Source: Propionibacteriales bacterium | Lineage (GTDB): Bacteria > Actinomycetota > Actinomycetes > Propionibacteriales > Propionibacteriaceae | DNA: 5,761 bases | Reading direction: 5' to 3' | NCBI GenBank assembly: GCA_017882655.1 | Contig: JADGPB010000179.1 | Span: 1 to 5,761 of the forward strand | In this document: positions 1 through 5,373 of the stretch, one piece after another | How positions within the stretch are numbered: position 1 is the stretch's first letter | Layout: the number at the start of each line of letters is the position of its first letter | The notes under the pieces: model-generated | What the model was told of the DNA's origin: nothing | The model's database searches: none | Seen by the model: only the letters and a program-made list of their open reading frames with translations | Position numbers and translations under genes: made by a program

Positions 1-9
1 GGTGAGGCC

Positions 10-1257
10 ATGCCGTTCGGGTGGGGCACGAGTGCGAGCGTGTACGAGGGGCCGCAGGCTCCTGGTCGCGTCGTCATGCACGTCGACATGGACTGCTTCT
101 ACGCCTCGGTCGAGCTGCGTCGCCGTCCGGATCTGGTCGGCCTGCCGATGTTCGTCGGCGGTGCGACGCGCGGCGTGGTGCTGTCTGCCACGTACGAGGC
201 GCGCCAGTACGGCGTGAAGAGCGGCATGCCGACGACGACCGCGCGCCGGTTGTGCCCGCAGCTCGTGGCGATCGCGCCCGACTTCGACACGTACACCGAC
301 GTGTCCAAAGGCATCGTCGCGATCTTCGAGTCGGTCTCCGCGCACGTCGAGGTGACGAGCATCGACGAGGCGTTCTGCGACATCAGCGGCGCGATCCACA
401 GCTTCTCCTCGGCGGAGGCGGTGGGGGAGTACGTCCGGTCGCTGGTCGCCGACGAGCAGCAGATCGGGTGCTCGGTGGGGATCGGCCCGTCGAAGTTCGT
501 CGCGAAGCTGGCGTCGAAGCAGGCGAAGCCGGACGGGCTGTGCGCCGTCGAGACCGACGACGTCATCGCGTTCCTGCACCCGCTGCCGGTCGAGGCGCTG
601 TGGGGCGTGGGGGAGTCGACCGCCGGCAAGCTCCACCAGCTGGGGCTGCGGACGGTGGCCGACCTCGCGTACGTGCCGAAGACGACGCTGGTGCGCGCGT
701 TCGGCCCCCATCAGGGGACGCTGCTCGCCGACCTCGCGTGGGGCCGCGACACCAGCCGGGTGGTCGCCACGACGAGAGAGCGCAGCATCGGCTCGTCGGA
801 GACGTTCGGCAGGGACACCGACGATCCGGCGAGGGTACGGATCGAGCTGCTGCGGATGGCCGACCGCACGGCGTCACGGGTGAGGGCGGCCGGCGTGGTG
901 GGTCGTACGGTCGTGCTGGGCCTGCGGCTGAGCGACTTCACCGACCTCACCCGGTCGGTGACGCTGCCGAGCCCGACCGATGTGACCGGCGAGATCCACG
1001 CGGCGGTGGTGAGGCTGTTCGACGGGCTGGCGCTGCAGCGGGCGAGGATCCGCAAGGTGGGGGTGCGGCTGCAGGGCCTCGTCGAGGCCGACTCCGCCTA
1101 CCAGCAGTTCGCCCTCGACACCCCCGACCGCGGCTGGCGCGAGGCGGAGGTGGCGATGGATCGTGCGATCCGCCGGTACGGCCCGCACGCCGTCCAGCGC
1201 GCGACGCTGACCCGCCATGTACCGACGCTCGACCAGGGAGGCCTCCAGGACGCGTGA
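10..1257 (+). CDS. dinB: DNA polymerase IV (Y-family translesion polymerase)
   Basis: Error-prone Y-family polymerase that extends past damaged template bases and is normally distributive and clamp-dependent. The palm motif HVDMDCFYASVE is at residues 24-35, with D26 as a metal ligand. The second acidic pair is D119/E120 in SIDEAF. The aromatic after F30 is Y31, the steric-gate position that is Phe in E. coli DinB and Tyr in Dpo4. A VGIGPSKFVAKLASKQAKPDG stretch (fingers/palm), a helix-hairpin-helix thumb (ALWGVGESTAGKL) and a C-terminal little-finger domain with RKVGVRLQGL follow in the family order. The 415-residue length is normal or slightly long. ATG at 10 is the first start in view, but its upstream purines (ggtgagg) are very close and the frame stays open to base 1, so the true start could lie outside the window. 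ATG at 76 would begin right at the core motif. No consensus clamp-binding motif stands out at the C-terminus. Confidence 0.95.
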   Translation: MPFGWGTSASVYEGPQAPGRVVMHVDMDCFYASVELRRRPDLVGLPMFVGGATRGVVLSATYEARQYGVKSGMPTTTARRLCPQLVAIAPDFDTYTDVSKGIVAIFESVSAHVEVTSIDEAFCDISGAIHSFSSAEAVGEYVRSLVADEQQIGCSVGIGPSKFVAKLASKQAKPDGLCAVETDDVIAFLHPLPVEALWGVGESTAGKLHQLGLRTVADLAYVPKTTLVRAFGPHQGTLLADLAWGRDTSRVVATTRERSIGSSETFGRDTDDPARVRIELLRMADRTASRVRAAGVVGRTVVLGLRLSDFTDLTRSVTLPSPTDVTGEIHAAVVRLFDGLALQRARIRKVGVRLQGLVEADSAYQQFALDTPDRGWREAEVAMDRAIRRYGPHAVQRATLTRHVPTLDQGGLQDA

Positions 1258-1336
1258 TAGGGAACCGACCCGACTGGTCACATCGCCCTTAGCGACGCCC
1301 GAGTGGCGGATTTCCCACCATTTGAGGCTCAGAATC

Positions 1337-1351
1337 GGTGGCTTCTCCACC
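1337..1351. repeat. Small hairpin (GGTGG-CTTCT-CCACC)
   Basis: A perfect 5-bp inverted repeat with a 5-base loop lies 80 bases after the dinB stop. A third related arm, CCACC at 1315-1319, could pair with the first arm instead. No T-tract follows. It might contribute to transcript ending or mRNA processing, but the sequence alone does not establish this. Confidence 0.3.
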
Positions 1352-1362
1352 AATCGGTCTGG

Positions 1363-1431
1363 GACAGGCAATTGGTACGCGTGTGGCGCGCCACGCCGTC
1401 GGACGTGTCACATCAGCACCGTTTGCCTGTC
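1363..1431. repeat. 69-bp repeat element, copy 1, with terminal inverted repeats
   Basis: The element begins GACAGGCAA (1363-1371) and ends with its exact reverse complement TTGCCTGTC (1423-1431). After a mismatch, pairing resumes through GGT/ACC. The centre carries the perfect palindrome GTGGCGCGCCAC (1383-1394). It matches copy 2 at 63 of 69 positions, with no gaps. All six differences lie between the termini and the palindrome or to its right (element positions 19, 40, 44, 45, 50, 53). There is no room for a transposase, and no target-site duplication is visible. It resembles a short palindromic repeat or a miniature inverted-repeat element; which one is inference. Confidence 0.85.
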
Positions 1432-1456
1432 TGCGGCGGTCAGTGCTCGTCCTCCG

Positions 1457-1525
1457 GACAGGCAATTGGTACGCCTGTGGCGCGCCACGCCGTCGCACGC
1501 TTCACTTCTGCACCGTTTGCCTGTC
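1457..1525. repeat. 69-bp repeat element, copy 2, with terminal inverted repeats
   Basis: Second copy in the same orientation, starting 94 bases after copy 1 with a 25-base unrelated spacer (1432-1456). The terminal repeats are at 1457-1465 and 1517-1525, and the palindrome GTGGCGCGCCAC is at 1477-1488, all unchanged from copy 1. The G-to-C change at element position 19 (1475) weakens the pairing that flanks the palindrome in copy 1. Both copies are preceded by an extra G, but no longer flank is shared. Confidence 0.85.
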
Positions 1526-1526
1526 G

Positions 1527-1548
1527 CGGGTCGGGGGCCGTTGACCCG
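1527..1548. repeat. Inverted repeat CGGGTC...GACCCG after repeat copy 2
   Basis: A 6-bp perfect stem (1527-1532 with 1543-1548) around a 10-base GC-rich loop starts two bases after the second 69-bp element. No T-run follows on either strand, so it is not a typical intrinsic terminator. Its role is unknown. Confidence 0.3.
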
Positions 1549-1650
1549 AGCCCGTCCACCATCACCGTCACCCCGTGATGACCAAACCCTCCCACGGCCA
1601 GGGTGCCGGTCGTGGTGAAGGAGGACTGCGATCCAACACTCTGACGCTGA

Positions 1651-1679
1651 TAGCATCGTTTGAGTATTCGAGAGAAGGA
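1651..1679 (+). promoter_or_regulatory. Possible -10 box and strong RBS of the VIT-family gene
   Basis: TAGCAT at 1651-1656 fits an actinobacterial TANNNT -10 box and would start transcription near 1663, leaving a leader of about 24 bases. No good -35 hexamer is visible at the right distance. The purine-rich GAGAAGGA at 1672-1679 is a good Shine-Dalgarno, seven bases before ATG 1687. This decides that start over the in-frame TTG at 1660. Confidence 0.4.
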
Positions 1680-1686
1680 TCGGTTC

Positions 1687-2406
1687 ATGACTTCTGACAC
1701 ACCCACCCCTGAAACGATCGGCTTCGGTGGGCTCGGCGCTCGGCTGAACTGGCTCCGGGCAGGAGTCCTCGGGGCCAACGACGGCCTGGTGTCGGGCTCC
1801 GGTATCTGCATCGGCGTCGCTGCAGCCAATCCCACCAACACCCCCGCCATTCTCACCGCAGGCGTCGCGGGCCTCCTCGCCGGCGCGTGCGCCATGGCGA
1901 TGGGGGAGTACGTGTCGGTTTCGAGCCAGCGGGACAGCGAGAAAGCACTGATCGCCAAGGAGCGCCACGACCTCACCAACACGCCGACGGAGGAGTTCGA
2001 CGAGCTCGTCTCCGTCTACCAGGGTCAGGGACTGACGGAGTCGACAGCCCGGCTCGTCGTCAAGGAGCTGACCGCCCACGATCCGCTCGCCGCGCACCTG
2101 CGCGCTGAGTACGGCATCCACCAGAACGAGCTCACCAACCCCTGGCACGCCGCCGCAGCCTCGGCGATCGCCTTCACCACAGGCTTCGTACTTCCCTTGC
2201 TGGCGATGGTGCTGATCCCAGCGACGCTCCGCATCCCCATCACCGTGGCGATCTGCGTCATCGGCCTGTACGCGACGGGGTGGGTCAGCGCGTTCATCAG
2301 CAACTCCGCCAAGCACCATCCGATCATCCGCAACGTCCTCGGCGGAAGCGCCGCGATGGCGCTCACCTGGTTCATCGGCCACCTGTTCGGGGTCGTCGCC
2401 GGCTGA
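1687..2406 (+). CDS. VIT1/CCC1-family Fe2+/Mn2+ transporter
   Basis: Membrane transporter of the vacuolar iron transporter family, which in bacteria is expected to move Fe(II) or Mn(II) out of the cytoplasm; the substrate is inferred from the family. The 239-residue protein shows the family landmarks: RAGVLGANDGLVSGSG (24-39, with D32 in the first membrane helix), AGLLAGACAMAMGEYVSVSSQ (61-81), and NPWHAA (151-156) before the third helix. Five membrane segments are apparent, at about 24-47, 54-76, 155-177, 183-203 and 214-236. Between helices 2 and 3 lies a soluble, Glu-rich region (about 77-150, including E85, E92, E102, E103, E106), where eukaryotic VIT1 binds metal. ATG 1687 is preferred for its Shine-Dalgarno. 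The stop codon directly abuts the stop of the convergent ArsR gene, leaving no space for a terminator. Confidence 0.92.
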   Translation: MTSDTPTPETIGFGGLGARLNWLRAGVLGANDGLVSGSGICIGVAAANPTNTPAILTAGVAGLLAGACAMAMGEYVSVSSQRDSEKALIAKERHDLTNTPTEEFDELVSVYQGQGLTESTARLVVKELTAHDPLAAHLRAEYGIHQNELTNPWHAAAASAIAFTTGFVLPLLAMVLIPATLRIPITVAICVIGLYATGWVSAFISNSAKHHPIIRNVLGGSAAMALTWFIGHLFGVVAG

Positions 2407-2766
2407 CTACTCGCCCGTTGTGCGACTCGGTGCAGCGGCACGCAGCCGAAGGTCGGCGTGATGGTCGACGGCCTGAGCGATGAGCTCGACCACGTGCGGA
2501 TCGTCAACGCTGTAGAACTGGTGACGACCATCCGCCCGTGAGGTGATCAAGCGAGCAGCTCGCATCCGGCGCAGGTGATGGCTGGTCGTGGCGAGGGACG
2601 CCCCGATCGCCTCCGCCAGTCCCGTCACGTCCCGTTCGCCCTGGCTGAGCACCCACAGCAGATGAGTTCTGATCGGCGAGCCCAGCATCGCCAGCGTCTC
2701 CGCCGCGTCCGCGAAGTCGGACGCGACAACACGGTCTCGATCGACGACGGACACCAGGCGTGACAC
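2407..2766 (-). CDS. ArsR/SmtB-family metal-sensing repressor
   Basis: Winged-helix dimeric repressor of 119 residues. A typical ArsR core runs from LAMLGSPIRTHLLWVL (25-40) through the recognition helix region SLATTSHHLRRMRAARLI (57-74) and the wing SRADGRHQFYSVDD (76-89). The C-terminal helix carries D89-x-H91, then H102 after ten residues, then D105. This matches the alpha-5 metal site of SmtB, CzrA and NmtR (D-x-H-x10-H-x2-E/H) except for Asp at the fourth ligand. The protein has no cysteine, so arsenite- or cadmium-type Cys sites are excluded. Zn, Co or Ni sensing is therefore inferred. The GTG start at 2766 has no Shine-Dalgarno but lies at the predicted transcription start; GTG 2754 is an alternative. 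It follows tal on the same strand after 57 bases and meets the VIT-family gene tail to tail, so any control of that transporter would have to act in trans. Confidence 0.9.
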   Translation of the reverse strand: MSRLVSVVDRDRVVASDFADAAETLAMLGSPIRTHLLWVLSQGERDVTGLAEAIGASLATTSHHLRRMRAARLITSRADGRHQFYSVDDPHVVELIAQAVDHHADLRLRAAAPSRTTGE

Positions 2767-2772
2767 GGGTTG

Positions 2773-2800
2773 ATCGTAGTCGGTGCGACGAGCGTCACCG
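2773..2800 (-). promoter_or_regulatory. Candidate leaderless promoter and operator of the ArsR gene
   Basis: Read on the minus strand, TACGAT occupies 2778-2773. Seven bases beyond its last T is 2766, the G of the GTG start codon, as expected for a leaderless message. Just upstream is an imperfect inverted repeat at 2781-2800. Its outer arms CGGTG/CACCG and inner ACG/CGT are interrupted by two extra bases on one side. This is a plausible autoregulatory operator. No convincing -35 hexamer is seen (GTGACG is only about 14 bases away), so this rests mostly on position. Confidence 0.35.
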
Positions 2801-2823
2801 CGCAGGCGAGGTGCGGCGGCGAA

Positions 2824-3915
2824 TCAGGCCAGCGCCTTCTCCACCGTCTGGACGAGCTCGGCCCAGGACTTCTGGAACTTCTCGACGCCCTCGTTCTCCA
2901 GCGTGGCGAAGACATCGGGCATGTCGATGCCGGCGGTCTCGAGGACGTTCATCGTGGCGGTCGCCAACGGCGCGCTGCCGATGACCGGGTCGCCGATCTC
3001 ACCGTGGTCGGCGTAGGCCATCAGCGTCTTCTCCGGCATCGTGTTCACGGTGTTCGGGGCGACGAGGTTCGCCACGTACAGGGTGTCCGGGTAGTCGGCT
3101 GACTTGACGCCAGTGGACGCCCACAGCGGCCGCTGCTCGTGCGCACCCTTGGCCTTCAACGAGGCGAAACGCTCGCTGCCGAACAGCTCCTCATACGCGT
3201 CGTACGTGAGCTGGGCGTTCGCGAGGCCGGCCTTGCCCTTGAGCGCCAAGGCCTCGCCGCCGATCTCGTCGAGCCGGCGGTCGATCTCCGTGTCCACGCG
3301 CGACACGAACAGCGAAGCCACGGAGCGGATGTGGCTGAGGTCGAAGCCGGACTTGTCCGCCTGCTCGAGCCCGTACAGGTAGGCGTCCACGACCTCGCGG
3401 TAGCGCTCGACACTGAAGATGAGGGTGACGTTGACGCTGATGCCGGCGGCGATCGTCGCGCTGATCGCGGGCAGGCCCTCACGCGTGGCCGGGATCTTGA
3501 TCAGCACCTCGTCACGGCCGACCCTCTCGTGGAGGTCGCGGGCCTGGACGATGGTGGCCTCGGTGTCGTGCGCGAGCCCCGGCTCGACCTCGATCGACAC
3601 CCGACCGTCCTTGCCGCTCGTCGCGCGGTACGTGTCGGTGAACAGGTCGCACGCGTCGCGTACGTCGTGGGTCGTGAGCCTCTTGAGCGCCTCAGCAGTG
3701 TCGACTCCCTCGGTACGGAGGGCCGCGAGCTCCTCGTCGTACGCGTTCCCGTGGCCGATGGCAGCATCGAAGATCGTCGGGTTCGTGGTGACGCCGACGA
3801 CCGAGTAGTCCCGGATCAGCCCGGCCAGGTTGCCGCCCGTGAGCCGTTCACGGGACAGGTCGTCGAGCCAGATCGACACCCCGGCCTCGGAGAGCGCACG
3901 CATCCGCTGGTTCAT
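2824..3915 (-). CDS. tal: Transaldolase
   Basis: Cytoplasmic pentose-phosphate enzyme that transfers a dihydroxyacetone unit from sedoheptulose 7-phosphate to glyceraldehyde 3-phosphate through a Schiff base. The 363-residue length fits the actinobacterial/cyanobacterial class. Landmarks are [12 protein letters not shown] (14-25), [14 protein letters not shown] (40-53), the Schiff-base lysine K140 in [32 protein letters not shown] (158-172), [13 protein letters not shown], and PLWASTGVK, which forms part of the phosphate-binding side. All key motifs look intact. ATG 3915 is chosen because AAGGAG (3927-3922) lies six bases upstream; ATG 3903 is internal. The usual actinobacterial partners tkt, zwf, opcA and pgl are not in the window. 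The gene is divergent from DUF3040 and followed by the ArsR gene, and no intrinsic terminator is visible in the 57-base gap after it. Confidence 0.95.
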   Translation of the reverse strand: MNQRMRALSEAGVSIWLDDLSRERLTGGNLAGLIRDYSVVGVTTNPTIFDAAIGHGNAYDEELAALRTEGVDTAEALKRLTTHDVRDACDLFTDTYRATSGKDGRVSIEVEPGLAHDTEATIVQARDLHERVGRDEVLIKIPATREGLPAISATIAAGISVNVTLIFSVERYREVVDAYLYGLEQADKSGFDLSHIRSVASLFVSRVDTEIDRRLDEIGGEALALKGKAGLANAQLTYDAYEELFGSERFASLKAKGAHEQRPLWASTGVKSADYPDTLYVANLVAPNTVNTMPEKTLMAYADHGEIGDPVIGSAPLATATMNVLETAGIDMPDVFATLENEGVEKFQKSWAELVQTVEKALA

Positions 3916-3921
3916 AGGGGA

Positions 3922-3946
3922 CTCCTTCGTTGTTGTCGCCAGACTA
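3922..3946 (-). promoter_or_regulatory. Candidate -10 box and RBS of tal
   Basis: On the minus strand, TAGTCT at 3946-3941 fits a TANNNT -10 box and predicts a start near 3934, with a leader of about 19 bases. The leader contains the strong Shine-Dalgarno AAGGAG (3927-3922), six bases before the ATG. The upstream -35 region has no recognisable hexamer. The RBS is solid; the promoter is tentative. Confidence 0.45.
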
Positions 3947-3975
3947 CGTTCGTGGACCAGACCTGCGATGGTGTC

Positions 3976-4026
3976 TTTCGGAGTTGGGTCGACCGACCTA
4001 GACTGAGGCAGTCAGACACGAGGAGG
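3976..4026 (+). promoter_or_regulatory. Candidate promoter, inverted repeats and RBS of the DUF3040 gene
   Basis: TAGACT at 3999-4004 is a good actinobacterial -10 box, with a poor -35 (TTTCGG, 3976-3981) 17 bases upstream. The predicted transcript start is near 4011. Two short symmetric sites surround it: the palindrome GGTCGACC (3987-3994), inside the spacer, and GACTG-AGG-CAGTC (4001-4013), over the -10 box and start point. Either could be a repressor site. AGGAGG at 4021-4026 is a near-perfect Shine-Dalgarno, five bases before ATG 4032, and it rules out the GTG at 4026 as the start. Confidence 0.45.
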
Positions 4027-4031
4027 TGACC

Positions 4032-4388
4032 ATGGCCCTTTCGGAGAAAGAGCAGCAACTGCTCGCTCAGATGGAGGCCGCCCTCTCAGCGGAGGACCCG
4101 AAGCTGGCGAGCACGCTTCGGGGCAAAGCACCGCACGCCGTTCATCGCCGTCGCGCTGCCTTCGCCGCGTTCGGCTTCATCGCCGGCGTCGCTGTCCTGA
4201 TCGCTGGAATGAGCGTCAACTGGGTCGTGAGCGTGGCCGGGTTCGTCCTCATGCTTGCCTCGACCGTGATGGCCCTCGCGTCGTGGAGCCGTGCGACCGC
4301 GTCCCGCAAGCCACGCTCCAGCGACGCGCAGGACTTCCTGCACCGCCTCGAAGAGCAGTGGCGCCGCACGGACGACAGTTCCGAGTGA
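4032..4388 (+). CDS. DUF3040 family small membrane protein
   Basis: A 118-residue protein of unknown function recognised from its N-terminus: MALSEKEQQLLAQMEAALSAEDPKLASTLRG matches the typical DUF3040 pattern of LSE-E-LL--ME--L--EDP--A--L. A basic stretch (H38-R41) precedes two hydrophobic segments at about 42-60 and 64-84. A charged C-terminal tail rich in Arg and Glu follows and includes a short amphipathic stretch (FLHRLEEQWRR). The start at ATG 4032 is fixed by AGGAGG. The gene is divergent from tal. From memory, DUF3040 genes in actinobacteria often lie near dinB and upstream of mraZ; here the next gene is an ABC transporter ATPase, so that order is not kept. No biochemical role can be given. 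Confidence 0.85.
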   Translation: MALSEKEQQLLAQMEAALSAEDPKLASTLRGKAPHAVHRRRAAFAAFGFIAGVAVLIAGMSVNWVVSVAGFVLMLASTVMALASWSRATASRKPRSSDAQDFLHRLEEQWRRTDDSSE

Positions 4389-4404
4389 CGGGCGACTTCG
4401 TCTC

Positions 4405-4440
4405 CTGACGCTCATCCCTGCCTGGTCTAGGGTTTCACCA
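4405..4440 (+). promoter_or_regulatory. Strong candidate promoter giving a leaderless ABC operon mRNA
   Basis: CTGACG at 4405-4410 is a good -35 box (one base from TTGACG). It is separated by exactly 17 bases from TAGGGT at 4428-4433, a recognised style of actinobacterial -10. Seven bases past the last T is 4440, the A of the ATG of the ATPase gene. There is no Shine-Dalgarno in front of that ATG, which agrees with a leaderless transcript. If translation began instead at GTG 4458, GGGGG in the coding sequence would be its RBS. Confidence 0.6.
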
Positions 4441-5372
4441 TGAACCAGGGGGATGCCGTGGAGGAACCACTGGTGCACATCGACGGCTTCCGGATGGACT
4501 TCGGGGACCAGACCGTGATTCGTGACCTGTCGTTCGACGTCCGCGAAGGAGAGACCTTCGGGTTCCTCGGCAGCAACGGGTGCGGCAAGACGACGACGCT
4601 GCGGGCGCTGCTGGGGATCTACCAGCCCACCGCAGGCACCCTCCACATCCGGGGGAAGGTCTTCGAGCCCCGCGACGGAGCCCGGCTCGGCTACCTGCCC
4701 GAAGAACGCGGTCTGTACAAGAAAGAGTCCGTCCTGGACGTCATGGTGTACTTCGGACGGCTCAAGGGCCTGAGCCGCCCGGACGCCACCGCCTGGTCGC
4801 GCACCTACCTGGACCGCGTCGCCCTGGCAGACAAGGCCGCCACCCGGCTGGACAAGCTCTCCGGCGGGCAGCAGCAGAAGATCCAGCTCGGCGTGACCAT
4901 CATGAACGACCCGGAACTGCTGATCCTCGACGAACCCACCCAGGGCTTCGACCCGGTCAATCGGCGGCTGTTGATGGACATCATCGAGGAGCAGAAGCGC
5001 GCCGGCGCGACCGTCATCATGGTCACCCACCAGATGGACGAGGTCGAGCGCCTGTGCGACCGCGTGATCCTCCTCAAGAACGGCGTCGCCGAGGCGTACG
5101 GAACTGTCGAGGACGTCCAGAACAGCTATGGCGGCACCGTCATCCGCCTGCAGCACTCCGGCCCGCTCCCGGCGTCGGACCTGTACGACGTCACCGCGGC
5201 GCAGCACGACTACACCGAACTGACCCCGCGCGCCGGGACGGACGAGGCGGACATCCTGCGCGACCTGGTGGGGCACGGCGTGCTGGTCCGCAGCTTCACC
5301 ACCGCCAGAACATCGCTCGAGGAGATCTTCCTGCGTGTCTACGGCGACCAGAGTGAACAGGTGGGGGCCTAG
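4440..5372 (+). CDS. ABC-2 type exporter, ATP-binding subunit (NatA/YhaQ-like)
   Basis: Cytoplasmic ATPase that should power the permease encoded just downstream; the substrate is unknown. Motifs in order within 310 residues: Walker A GSNGCGKTT (44-52), a Q-loop region YLPEERGLY (85-93) with Glu where many ABC ATPases have Gln, signature LSGGQ (140-144), Walker B LLILDEP (160-166), D-loop region GFDP (169-172) and switch H197. The last 80 or so residues, ending TSLEEIFLRVYGD, fit the DUF4162 C-terminal domain of this subfamily. All catalytic positions appear intact. Cys48 in Walker A, where Ala or Ser is more usual, is a mild oddity. The ATG 4440 start is supported by a leaderless promoter; GTG 4458 is an alternative. 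The stop is one base from the permease ATG, so the two genes are almost certainly co-transcribed and translationally coupled. Confidence 0.93.
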   Translation: MNQGDAVEEPLVHIDGFRMDFGDQTVIRDLSFDVREGETFGFLGSNGCGKTTTLRALLGIYQPTAGTLHIRGKVFEPRDGARLGYLPEERGLYKKESVLDVMVYFGRLKGLSRPDATAWSRTYLDRVALADKAATRLDKLSGGQQQKIQLGVTIMNDPELLILDEPTQGFDPVNRRLLMDIIEEQKRAGATVIMVTHQMDEVERLCDRVILLKNGVAEAYGTVEDVQNSYGGTVIRLQHSGPLPASDLYDVTAAQHDYTELTPRAGTDEADILRDLVGHGVLVRSFTTARTSLEEIFLRVYGDQSEQVGA

Positions 5373-5373
5373 C

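Larger units (their letters stand above)
1258..1686. other. 429-base non-coding region between dinB and the VIT-family gene
   Basis: No convincing gene is seen on either strand. Short open frames exist, but the 69-bp repeats make them encode the same peptide in different frames, which argues against translation. The stretch holds a small hairpin (1337-1351), two 69-bp repeat elements (1363-1431, 1457-1525), an inverted repeat (1527-1548), and the promoter and ribosome binding site of the next gene near its right end. No hairpin followed by a T-run is present, so the terminator of dinB is not identified. Confidence 0.75.

Noticed and set aside
1363..1525. CRISPR array
   Set aside because: There are only two units. 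The 69-base repeat is too long and has diverged at six positions, there is only one 25-base spacer, and no cas gene is nearby.
1217..1618. Open plus-strand frames across the gap that encode the repeated peptide GNWYACGAPRRRT
   Set aside because: The peptide arises from the 69-bp DNA repeats, which are offset by 94 bases and so fall in different frames. There is no RBS and no recognisable protein family.
1660..1686. Upstream TTG start for the VIT-family gene
   Set aside because: No RBS precedes it, and the strong Shine-Dalgarno at 1672-1679 lies inside this extension and points to ATG 1687.
1408..2382. Long minus-strand open frame of 324 codons antisense to the VIT-family gene
   Set aside because: It is the mirror of a well-supported membrane protein gene in GC-rich DNA and shows no family motifs of its own.
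2400..2448. Bidirectional terminator at the convergent gene ends (CGGCTG...CAGCCG)
   Set aside because: The arms are 37 bases apart and there is no T-run, so it is not a credible intrinsic terminator.
3139..4029. Plus-strand open frame of 296 codons opposite tal
   Set aside because: It is antisense to an intact transaldolase with all catalytic motifs, and its composition is typical of a shadow frame.
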